Part shown: piece by piece, positions 7,513-14,157 of the stretch
How positions within the stretch are numbered: the stretch's first letter is position 1
Layout: the number at the start of each line of letters is the position of its first letter
NCBI RefSeq assembly: GCF_016586355.1
Contig: NZ_BLYI01000026.1
Span: forward strand, 1 to 33,689
Length of the DNA stretch: 33,689 nucleotides
DNA from: Anaerostipes butyraticus
GTDB taxonomy: Bacteria > Bacillota > Clostridia > Lachnospirales > Lachnospiraceae
Reading direction: 5' to 3'
The notes under the pieces: generated by a model
What the model saw: only the letters and a program-made list of their open reading frames with translations
Databases searched by the model: none
Told to the model about the DNA's origin: nothing
Translations under genes and position numbers: made by a program

Positions 7513-8340
7513 CTAGTCGCTTACACCGATCCAGCGGTCTTTGATCTCCTGATATTCACCGTCTGTATTCAATACCTGAAGCGCTACATTAAACTGATCC
7601 AGATATTTATATCCTTTGGCAAACATGATTCCATAGTTGCTCTGTTCAGAATTCAGTTTCTCACTCAAAGCCGTAACATTGGTTTTTTTATGATTCTGAA
7701 GGTAATAATCGACTCCTGTCGTATCATACAATGTCACATCGATCTTTCCCGCTTCCAGATCTTTAAACACTTCTTTCATAGAAGAATAATATTTCACTGT
7801 ATTATCTTCTTTCATATAATCTTCTACATACTGGGCATTGGACGTCTCTTCCTCGACTCCTATGATCTTGCCCTGAATATCTTTACGATCCTCAATTCCG
7901 GAATTTTTATTGACCGCCATGGAAATCGTATTGTCATAATAGGAATCCGTAAAATCAAATTCTTCCTGTCGGGCATCTGTAATTGAAATACCGGCAATCG
8001 CAAAATCCAGTTCCTTATTCTTAATCTTTTTCTCAATCTCTCTCATGGGCATAGCCTGGGTTTCATATTCAAACCCAAGATAATCGCTGATGCTCTTCAA
8101 AATATCAATGTCGAATCCTCTCAGCTCTTTCTTATCTTCATCATAGAAAGAAAATGGCGCCATCTCATTGGAAACCCCGACTTTCAACTTCATTCCTTTC
8201 ATACTTCCTTTCACTTCGGAAGACTCTATCGTCTGAGGTTTTTCTGTCGTTTCCGCTGTCTGCTTCTGCCATGGCAGATCACATCCTCCAAGACATAACG
8301 CAAAAGCAATCATCAAAATTGAAGTTAATATTTTTTTCAT
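7513..8340 (-). CDS. Amino-acid-type ABC solute-binding lipoprotein
   Basis: 275-residue exported lipoprotein. The signal peptide MKKILTSILMIAFALCLGGC has lipidation Cys at 20. The mature part is a PBP2-type family 3 binding protein: LKVGVSNEMAPFSFYDEDKK, LRGFDIDILKSISDYLG, DFAIAGISITDARQEEFDFT and the IGVEE..DVTLYD halves are typical of polar amino acid or glutamine binders. The Arg of TDARQEEFDF (expected ligand contact) is present. The ATG at 8340 has AAGGAG in front and follows an excellent promoter at 8375-8403; the longer frame to 8649 crosses that promoter and was rejected. No ABC permease or ATPase is adjacent; the next gene in the operon is an AEC transporter. Confidence 0.92.
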   Translation of the reverse strand: MKKILTSILMIAFALCLGGCDLPWQKQTAETTEKPQTIESSEVKGSMKGMKLKVGVSNEMAPFSFYDEDKKELRGFDIDILKSISDYLGFEYETQAMPMREIEKKIKNKELDFAIAGISITDARQEEFDFTDSYYDNTISMAVNKNSGIEDRKDIQGKIIGVEEETSNAQYVEDYMKEDNTVKYYSSMKEVFKDLEAGKIDVTLYDTTGVDYYLQNHKKTNVTALSEKLNSEQSNYGIMFAKGYKYLDQFNVALQVLNTDGEYQEIKDRWIGVSD

Positions 8341-8374
8341 GAAAAATCTCCTTTTTATTTCTTTTGCTTCGTTT

Positions 8375-8403
8375 ATCATATCACCGCAAAATATAGAAGT
8401 CAA
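8375..8403 (-). promoter_or_regulatory. Promoter of the solute-binding protein-AEC operon
   Basis: On the minus strand TTGACT (8403-8398), a 17-base spacer and TATGAT (8380-8375) with an extended TGA before the -10. Strong vegetative-type match. Confidence 0.8.
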
Positions 8404-8425
8404 TTTTCCTGGCAATTTTTTCAAC

Positions 8426-8454
8426 GTATAAAGGAAGCCGCATTTGTAAATGAT
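8426..8454 (+). promoter_or_regulatory. Candidate forespore (SigF/SigG-type) promoter of sigG
   Basis: GTATA (8426-8430), 15 bases, then GTAAATGAT (8446-8454). This resembles the forespore consensus GYATA-N15/16-GGNNANNHT with one clear mismatch in the -10. It lies about 35 bases before the sigG start, where a SigF promoter would be expected. By-eye call. Confidence 0.4.
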
Positions 8455-8488
8455 TTTATTAGAACGATTTACAATGGAGGAATCAATT

Positions 8489-9265
8489 ATGGCACTGAAC
8501 AAAGTTGAAATATGCGGCGTAAATACTTCAACCCTGCCGCTTCTGAGCAACGAAGAAAAAGAAGAATTATTTGAACGGATTGAACAGGGTGACTTAGACG
8601 CCAGAGAACAGTATATTAAGGGAAACTTAAGACTTGTGCTGAGCGTCATCCAGCGTTTTTCCGGAAGCAGTGAAAATGCCGATGATCTGTTTCAGGTCGG
8701 CTGCATTGGCTTAATAAAAGCCATCGACAACTTTGATCGAAGTCTCAACGTAAAGTTTTCTACCTATGCGGTTCCTATGATCATCGGAGAAGTAAAACGT
8801 TATCTGAGAGACAATAATGCCATGAGAGTCAGCCGCTCCCTCCGGGACACTGCCTATAAAGCAATCAACGCAAAAGAAACCCTCACAAAAAAATATAACA
8901 AAGAGCCTTCCCTGGAAGCAATTTCTAAGGAAATCGGAATCAAAAAAGAGGACGTTTTATTTGCTCTGGACGCAATCGCAACTCCTCTTTCCCTTTACGA
9001 ACCGGTGTATCAGGACGGCGGAGACGCCCTCTATCTGATGGATCAGGTTAAAGATAAAAAGAATAAAGAAGATCTGTGGGTCGAATCCATCTCTTTAAAA
9101 GAAGCCATGGACCGGCTGCCAGACCGGGAGTACAATATTATCCGGCTTCGCTTTTTTGAAGGAAAAACCCAGACCGAAGTCGCTGACGAAATCAGCATCT
9201 CCCAGGCACAGGTCAGCCGCCTGGAAAAGAATGCCCTGCGGCATATGAAACACTATTTAGATTAA
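8489..9265 (+). CDS. sigG: RNA polymerase sporulation sigma factor SigG
   Basis: 258-residue late forespore sigma factor. The N-terminal NKVEICGVNTSTLPLL is the SigG-specific box; LRLVLSVIQRF, DDLFQVGCIGLIKAIDNFD (region 2), FSTYAVPMIIGEVKRYLRDN, RVSRSLRD (region 3) and ISQAQVSRLEK (region 4 helix-turn-helix) all match the family, and length equals that of Bacillus SigG (about 260). It directs late forespore genes including the SASPs. The ATG at 8489 has GGAGG eight bases upstream; the frame opening at 8450 adds 13 non-family residues and overlaps the candidate promoter. The gene stands alone with no sigE or spoIIGA beside it. Confidence 0.96.
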   Translation: MALNKVEICGVNTSTLPLLSNEEKEELFERIEQGDLDAREQYIKGNLRLVLSVIQRFSGSSENADDLFQVGCIGLIKAIDNFDRSLNVKFSTYAVPMIIGEVKRYLRDNNAMRVSRSLRDTAYKAINAKETLTKKYNKEPSLEAISKEIGIKKEDVLFALDAIATPLSLYEPVYQDGGDALYLMDQVKDKKNKEDLWVESISLKEAMDRLPDREYNIIRLRFFEGKTQTEVADEISISQAQVSRLEKNALRHMKHYLD

Positions 9266-9271
9266 AATCAA

Positions 9272-9327
9272 AACCTGCTATGAACAATTCCGCCGGCAGC
9301 TGCCGTTTTCTTCATAGCAGGTTTTTT
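9272..9327. terminator. Bidirectional terminator between sigG and corA-like gene
   Basis: AACCTGCTATGAA (9272-9284) pairs with TTCATAGCAGGTT (9311-9323), with six T's on the plus strand. A smaller GC-rich hairpin lies in the loop. The minus-strand tail (TTTTGATTTT) is weaker, and the arm adjoins the stop codon of the convergent corA-like gene. Confidence 0.88.
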
Positions 9328-10273
9328 ACAGTAAATTTTTCTTTTTTAATATGCAGACCGCAATCAGACAGACAACAACGGAAAAAGCCGTGATCACAGC
9401 AAACCCATAGGCATTCTGGGCAAATGGCATGCCCGACAGCTTTACGTTCATTCCGTACAGCCCGGATATCATCGTTGGAAGTTCTACGATGATCGTTACC
9501 GCCGCAAGGAACTTCATAACATGATTCAGATTGTTATCAATGATGGAACCGAATAAAGACATGGTGCTGCGCAGGATATTATGATAAATATAAGTCATCT
9601 CCATAGCCTGTTTGTTCTCTATGATAACATCTTCCAGCAGTTCCTGATCTTCCTCATAATGACGAAGTCCGATATGTTTCCTTAACTTCTCCAGAACGAC
9701 CTCATTGGACTTTAAGGAAGTCGTAAAATATACCAGACATTTTTCCAGATCATACAGCTGGATCAGATCGCTGTTTTTTGAAGTCTCCAGCAGAACTTCC
9801 TCGACCTGATTTGCTCTCTGATCAATGATTCTCAGGTAATAGAGGAACAGGGCCGCATTGTTATAAAGGATCTGATATACAAACCGTGTTTTCATGTATG
9901 TATAAAAATCCGGAACCAGTCCATCCACAAACTGACGCAGGATATTGGTCTCTTCCAGGCACACAGTAAATACGATTTTTTTCGTAATATAAATACCAAG
10001 CGGGATCGTTTCATACCATTTCTTCCCGTTTTCTTCTTCTACCACCGGAATATTAACAAGAATCATCGTATAGTCTTCTTCGTTTTCCAGACGGGAGCGT
10101 TCTTCTGCGTCCAGAGCAGCCTTCAGATCAGCCATATCAATCTTATAGGTCTCAGAAATACGATAAAGCTCATCATGCGTCGGATCTGTAAGCATCACCC
10201 AGGATTCTCTTTCGATTTCTTTGAGCTCACAAAGTCTGGTCTCGCCTTCATAAGTTTTAAAAATCCGGATCAT
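9326..10273 (-). CDS. CorA-family magnesium/divalent cation transporter
   Basis: 315-residue CorA-family channel protein. A long N-terminal cytosolic part with alpha/beta and coiled helices (about 1-250) is followed by two C-terminal membrane helices (about 253-273 and 286-306). The pore signature Y-G-M-N is at 273-276 in ISGLYGMNVKLSG. The usual acidic MPEL-type loop after GMN is replaced by KLSGMPFAQNAYG, so the entry loop lacks the conserved Glu; this is seen in divergent Firmicutes members. The short basic tail KKKNLL is typical. Start ATG at 10273 has AAGGAGG about 10 bases upstream. Transcribed alone. Confidence 0.9.
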   Translation of the reverse strand: MIRIFKTYEGETRLCELKEIERESWVMLTDPTHDELYRISETYKIDMADLKAALDAEERSRLENEEDYTMILVNIPVVEEENGKKWYETIPLGIYITKKIVFTVCLEETNILRQFVDGLVPDFYTYMKTRFVYQILYNNAALFLYYLRIIDQRANQVEEVLLETSKNSDLIQLYDLEKCLVYFTTSLKSNEVVLEKLRKHIGLRHYEEDQELLEDVIIENKQAMEMTYIYHNILRSTMSLFGSIIDNNLNHVMKFLAAVTIIVELPTMISGLYGMNVKLSGMPFAQNAYGFAVITAFSVVVCLIAVCILKKKNLL

Positions 10274-10307
10274 CCATCCCTTTCCTCCTTTTCCACTTAT
10301 CTTAACC

Positions 10308-10336
10308 AGTATACCCCATCCTTGCAGGTCCGTCCA
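10308..10336 (-). promoter_or_regulatory. Candidate promoter of the corA-like gene
   Basis: On the minus strand TGGACG (10336-10331), 17 bases and TATACT (10313-10308), about 35 bases before the start. Confidence 0.5.
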
Positions 10337-10344
10337 GCCTAAAG

Positions 10345-10389
10345 AAGCAGGATGCGGATATGATTTTTATTCCGCCCCCTGCTTTTTCT
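10345..10389. terminator. Hairpin after the oxidoreductase gene
   Basis: AAGCAGG (10345-10351) pairs with CCTGCTT (10378-10384), and inner CGGA/TCCG arms (10355-10358, 10371-10374) pair too. It lies just past the oxidoreductase stop. On the minus strand the U-tract is short (CTTTAGG); the plus strand carries the better T run. Probably the end of the rpiA-oxidoreductase operon. Confidence 0.55.
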
Positions 10390-10399
10390 GCCTTTTCTT

Positions 10400-11365
10400 C
10401 TATTCAAATGGATATTTCATTCCCCACTGGGTTTTAACACTTGTAAGGATTTTCATAACGTCCCTTGTTATTTCCTGACAGTCATCTTCATAATCACCAG
10501 CTGCGCATCCTTCCATAGCTTCCACTTCATATTTTAAAGCGTCTTCTGTTTTTCCTGCCTCCACGGTCTCTACCTCACCGGTTTCCGTATTCGTTATGGC
10601 TGCCCTGCACGCTCTTGGGTATTCATATACCTCAATATATCCTTTGTCTCCGCTCACAACACCTCTTTTCGGCTGTTTTGCCCGCAGAGTCAGACACATA
10701 ACAGCCATCTCCCCTTTGGTATTCTTCATAATGATGCCTGACTGTTCATCCGCTCCGGTCTCCAGAAATTCCACCGTTGTAAGAATGGTATTCGGAGCTT
10801 CACTTAAAAACGTTCTGGCAAATGATGCAGCATACACACCAATATCCAGCAGTGCGCCTCCGGCTGCTTCCAGGGCAAAAAAACGACTGGCGGAATCATA
10901 TCCTTTGTTGCTGCCGAAATTTACCTGAACCATTTTCAGTTTTCCGATCGCTCCTTCCCGGATCCTTTCTTTTAATTTCTTATAGAGAGGCATATGAGAA
11001 ATCGTCATGGCTTCTCTTACAACGACTCCTTTTTCCTCTGCCAGTGCCATAACTTCGTTTAACTGCGCCTCATTGACCGTGATTGCTTTCTCACACAGTA
11101 CATGTTTCCCGGCTTTTACCGCTTTTATCATATTTTCATAATGCATACTGTGCGGTGTTGCAATATAGACAATGTCAATCTTTTCATCTTCCAGCATTTC
11201 TTCATATGTCTGATACACATGCTTTATACCGTATTTTTCTGCAAATTTTACTGTTTTCTCCGGCGTCCGGCTGCTGACTCCGTAAATTACGCGCCCCATT
11301 TTCTGAAATGTCTCTGCCATTTCATTTGCGATCGTTCCGCATCCTAAAATTCCCCAAGTATTCAT
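10400..11365 (-). CDS. Gfo/Idh/MocA-family NAD(P)-dependent oxidoreductase
   Basis: 321-residue sugar- or cyclitol-type dehydrogenase. The N-terminal Rossmann fold starts WGILGCGTIANEMAE (3-17); VYIATPHSMHYENMI (66-80) and HVLCEKAITVN (88-98, catalytic-type Lys 93; the usual EKP is EKA) are hallmarks of the family. GGALLDIGVYA sits in the substrate domain, with Tyr where many members have His. The substrate cannot be assigned. Its ATG overlaps the stop of the upstream rpiA-like gene in an ATGA arrangement, so they are coupled, suggesting joint action on a pentose or related sugar. Confidence 0.9.
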   Translation of the reverse strand: MNTWGILGCGTIANEMAETFQKMGRVIYGVSSRTPEKTVKFAEKYGIKHVYQTYEEMLEDEKIDIVYIATPHSMHYENMIKAVKAGKHVLCEKAITVNEAQLNEVMALAEEKGVVVREAMTISHMPLYKKLKERIREGAIGKLKMVQVNFGSNKGYDSASRFFALEAAGGALLDIGVYAASFARTFLSEAPNTILTTVEFLETGADEQSGIIMKNTKGEMAVMCLTLRAKQPKRGVVSGDKGYIEVYEYPRACRAAITNTETGEVETVEAGKTEDALKYEVEAMEGCAAGDYEDDCQEITRDVMKILTSVKTQWGMKYPFE

Positions 11366-11997
11366 TTTCTTTCTCCTGTTTTTTCTATGACTCTGACTCC
11401 ATCTTTTCCTGCAATTAAAGCCTTCGCGGCAATCTGATAAAACAACGAAGTTTCAATGACTCCGGTCATTGCTTTTAATCTTCGATCCAGCTCCCCAAGG
11501 GGAGGATTCCCTTCAAATTCTGTTTCCAGAAGATGTTCGTTCCTCTGTCGAACGCGTCCTCCCATTGTCTGAATTTCTCTTCTGACATATCCCAACGCTT
11601 CCGGAACAATATCCAGAACGATCGGAATATCATACCCGAGTTCTTTTACTATCTTTGTCTCATCCGCCAAAAGTACATATTCTTCTGCCATTCGCGCAAT
11701 GATCTTTTCCTTCGTATGGATTCCTCCCGCGCTTTTATAAGCATTTAATCTCTGATCTACCTGATCGCATCCGTCAAAAGCTATTTTCAGTCCGGATGTC
11801 TCTCCAGTCTCCTCTACCGTCAGCCCTAATTCCAGGCATTTTTTCCTTGTGGTTTCTGACGGAGTAATTACAGTCACATGCTTACCTGCTTCTTTTATAT
11901 TCTCCGCAAGATATCCTATGGTCTCTCCTCCTCCGAGGCCGATCTTTCCCTGATCTGGGACAAATTTCAACGCTTCTTTCGCACATAAACGCTTCAA
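11362..11997 (-). CDS. rpiA: Ribose-5-phosphate isomerase A
   Basis: 211-residue RpiA-family protein, converting ribulose 5-phosphate and ribose 5-phosphate. Residues aligned to the Escherichia coli active site are present: D75 and D78 (FDGCDQ), K88 (YKSAGG) and E97 (TKEKIIA). The phosphate-loop motif, normally GTGST, reads GLGGGETIG (20-28), so the protein is divergent and could have another phosphosugar substrate. The start is TTG at 11997: GGAGG lies six bases upstream, the first residues align with the family, and no in-frame ATG fits. Strong promoter at 12040-12067. Coupled to the following oxidoreductase. Confidence 0.82.
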   Translation of the reverse strand: MKRLCAKEALKFVPDQGKIGLGGGETIGYLAENIKEAGKHVTVITPSETTRKKCLELGLTVEETGETSGLKIAFDGCDQVDQRLNAYKSAGGIHTKEKIIARMAEEYVLLADETKIVKELGYDIPIVLDIVPEALGYVRREIQTMGGRVRQRNEHLLETEFEGNPPLGELDRRLKAMTGVIETSLFYQIAAKALIAGKDGVRVIEKTGERK

Positions 11998-12039
11998 ACC
12001 GTTCCTCCTTCCTGTGTATAAAATTAATTTTCGTTTATT

Positions 12040-12067
12040 ATTTTATCAAGAAATTTTATTTTGTCAA
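12040..12067 (-). promoter_or_regulatory. Promoter of the rpiA-oxidoreductase operon
   Basis: On the minus strand TTGACA (12067-12062), 16 bases and TAAAAT (12045-12040), preceded by TGA (extended -10). Confidence 0.75.
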
Positions 12068-12074
12068 TACTTCG

Positions 12075-12103
12075 TTGCTTTTTCTTTTATTTCATATTAC
12101 AAT
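12075..12103 (+). promoter_or_regulatory. Promoter of the small acidic membrane protein gene
   Basis: TTGCTT (12075-12080), 17 bases and TACAAT (12098-12103), 30 bases before the ATG at 12134. Confidence 0.65.
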
Positions 12104-12133
12104 GAAAGCAGAAAAAACGAAAGGGGTCTTTTT

Positions 12134-12430
12134 ATGAGAAAAAAATTTAAAACTTTATGTAAGTTTCTTACTGCTCTGATCACCATCGGCGGCATTCTCT
12201 ATATCGCCCGTGACCAGATCAAGGCCATCTTTGAAAAGATCAAGGAACTGACAGGAAAAGAAGAAGAACCTGAAGACGAGGATTTTGACGATGATGACAT
12301 CTTCGACGATGACGACATTTTCCCTGAACCGTCAGAAGATGACAGAGATTATGTCTCTATCCATATTACCGGAGATGATGACGATGATGCTTCTTCCACG
12401 GAGGAAAAGGAAGAAAAAAGCGAAGAATAA
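12134..12430 (+). CDS. Small membrane protein with an acidic tail (unknown function)
   Basis: 98 residues, not recognised. A basic start (MRKKFK) is followed by one hydrophobic segment (about 8-25, LCKFLTALITIGGILYIA), a short charged helix (RDQIKAIFEKIKELTG) and a strongly acidic tail from about residue 42, including two tandem FDDDDI-type units and a DDDDD run. The likely topology is a single membrane anchor with an anionic domain. The ATG at 12134 has AGGGG eight bases upstream and follows a fair promoter; the frame open from 12014 crosses that promoter. Transcribed alone and closed by a very strong terminator. The acidic tail could bind cations or basic partners, but nothing shows which. 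Confidence 0.75.
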   Translation: MRKKFKTLCKFLTALITIGGILYIARDQIKAIFEKIKELTGKEEEPEDEDFDDDDIFDDDDIFPEPSEDDRDYVSIHITGDDDDDASSTEEKEEKSEE

Positions 12431-12452
12431 GACTCTGACACGGACACATACT

Positions 12453-12498
12453 AAAAAAGGATGCCGGTCTTTCCTGCGAAAGACCGGCATCCTTTTTT
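12453..12498. terminator. Strong bidirectional terminator
   Basis: A 21-pair stem, 12453-12473 with 12478-12498 (core GGATGCCGGTCTTTC), with a four-base CTGC loop and A/T runs at both ends. It ends the small acidic protein gene on plus and the cls-methyltransferase-hslO operon on minus, overlapping the hslO stop codon. Confidence 0.95.
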
Positions 12499-13378
12499 AA
12501 TGAGCAGCTTCTTTTAACATCCTCTTCAGATCATCTACCGTATATTCATAGTTTGTATTGCAGAAATGACAGTTGACCTCGATCGGCTTCCCTTCATCGA
12601 TCATAGACTGAATTTCTTTTCTGCCTACGCTGATCACCGCCTGCTCCACTCTTTCTTTTGAGCAGTTGCAGTGGAATCTGGTCGGCATGGTTCCATATAC
12701 TTTCATATCCATATCTCCAAGAAGCTGTTCCATCATCTCTTCCGGAGTATGTCCCGCATCCAGGCAGGAAGTTACGGATTGAAACTGAGCGATCTTCTGT
12801 TCCAGCGCGCTGATAGTCTCTTCTGTTGCAAACGGCATCAGCTGAATGATAAATCCCCCGGCATGACGGACCGTATTATCCTTATTCATCAAAACGCCCA
12901 GGGCAACGGACGTTGGAATCTGTTCACTGGTTGCGAAATAATAAGTCAGATCTTCCGCAATCTCACCGGATACAAGATGGGTCTGTCCGGAATACGGTTC
13001 CTTTAATCCAATATCCTTAATCACTGTAAGAACACCGAGATCTACTGCTTTCCCTACATCAAGCTTCCCTTCTTTGCTTGGCGGAAGCATAACATCCGGA
13101 TGGTTCACATATCCTTTTACATTTGCCTTGGAGTCTGCTGTCACTGTAAGCCCGCCGATCGGACCGCTGCACTGAATCTGAAGCGTCAGAATATCACTGT
13201 CATTTTTACACATGCTTCCCATCATGGCTCCTGCTGTCAGCAGACGCCCCAGGGCTGCCGTGGCAACCGGACTCGTATTATGTCTCTGTCTTGCTTCCTC
13301 CACAACTCCTTTTGTATATGCCGCAAAAAATCGAACCTCATCGTTGGCGGCCGTACCTCTTACAATATAATCTTTCAT
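12497..13378 (-). CDS. hslO: Hsp33 redox-regulated chaperone
   Basis: 293-residue cytosolic holdase, activated by oxidation and unfolding. The C-terminal redox switch is intact: C237-N-C239 and C270-H-F-C273, which bind Zn in the reduced form; the 31-residue spacing between the pairs equals that of the Escherichia coli protein. The N-terminal domain has RGTAANDEVRFFAAYTK and TAALGRLLTAGAMMG, typical of the family. AAGGAAG precedes the ATG at 13378. It is the last gene after the methyltransferase (32-base gap) and cardiolipin synthase. Confidence 0.96.
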   Translation of the reverse strand: MKDYIVRGTAANDEVRFFAAYTKGVVEEARQRHNTSPVATAALGRLLTAGAMMGSMCKNDSDILTLQIQCSGPIGGLTVTADSKANVKGYVNHPDVMLPPSKEGKLDVGKAVDLGVLTVIKDIGLKEPYSGQTHLVSGEIAEDLTYYFATSEQIPTSVALGVLMNKDNTVRHAGGFIIQLMPFATEETISALEQKIAQFQSVTSCLDAGHTPEEMMEQLLGDMDMKVYGTMPTRFHCNCSKERVEQAVISVGRKEIQSMIDEGKPIEVNCHFCNTNYEYTVDDLKRMLKEAAH

Positions 13379-13410
13379 TTTTCTTCCTTTCTGATCTCTC
13401 CCATATGGCT

Positions 13411-14145
13411 TTATCCTGCAATATAATAAAGACGCTCTGTTTTTTCATCAGGCTTCCGCATTGTTTCTGCATCCAGTATATCAATTTCCGTAAATCCCGC
13501 TCTCTTCAGCAGTTCCCGGACTTCTTCCTGTTCATATGCTTTCTGAAGATGAACCTCCTCATATTTATTGTAGGTTCCTTCCTGATTGCGGATAAACAGA
13601 CTTAGCTGATATTCGTTGATCCGCTGTTTTTCATCATAAAAATTATCCCAGATAAAACTGGCGTCTTCTCTGTCTTCTGCAAATGTATTCTGTGCCAGCA
13701 GATGTTCATATTTATATTTTGAATTCATATCAAACATAAAAATTCCATGAGGATTTAAATATTTTTTCACTTTTTGAAAAGCCGAAAACAGTTCTTCTTC
13801 CTCCAGCAGATAATTCATACAGTCACACACGCTGACGGCAGCATCCACTTTCCGCGGCAGTTCTAAATCTGCCATATCCTGAAGTACATATAATATTCCA
13901 TCCTTATCACTGCTGCCGGCAATCTCCAGCATTTCCAGGGAATTATCAACTGCTGTTATATCATATCCGCTGGACGCAAGCCTGCGGGTCATTTTCCCGG
14001 TTCCGCATCCAAGCTCCAGAATCTTTCCCTGAGAAGGCACATCATACTTCTTAAAAATATCCAGAATATTCTGATGCCAGGCATCATATGGTGTCTGATC
14101 CATAAATTCATCATACACCATCGCAAAACTTGTATAACTTTCCAT
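13411..14145 (-). CDS. Class I SAM-dependent methyltransferase
   Basis: 244-residue cytosolic methyltransferase. SAM-binding motif I is ILELGCGTGKM (42-52), the acidic end of strand 2 is ITAVDNSLEML, and DAAVSVCDCMNYL is the post-motif strand. The N-terminal YTSFAMVYDEFMDQTPYDAWHQ is typical of a subgroup common in Firmicutes whose substrate is unknown. It starts 12 bases past the cardiolipin synthase stop, so the two are in one operon. A small-molecule target is more likely than RNA, given no RNA-binding domain, but this is inference. Confidence 0.85.
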   Translation of the reverse strand: MESYTSFAMVYDEFMDQTPYDAWHQNILDIFKKYDVPSQGKILELGCGTGKMTRRLASSGYDITAVDNSLEMLEIAGSSDKDGILYVLQDMADLELPRKVDAAVSVCDCMNYLLEEEELFSAFQKVKKYLNPHGIFMFDMNSKYKYEHLLAQNTFAEDREDASFIWDNFYDEKQRINEYQLSLFIRNQEGTYNKYEEVHLQKAYEQEEVRELLKRAGFTEIDILDAETMRKPDEKTERLYYIAG

Positions 14146-14157
14146 TTGCCCAAACTC

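Noticed and set aside
8341-8649. N-terminal extension of the solute-binding protein frame
   Set aside because: It crosses a strong promoter (8375-8403) and the divergent sigG start, and the residues before MKKILTS have no signal-peptide logic or ribosome site.
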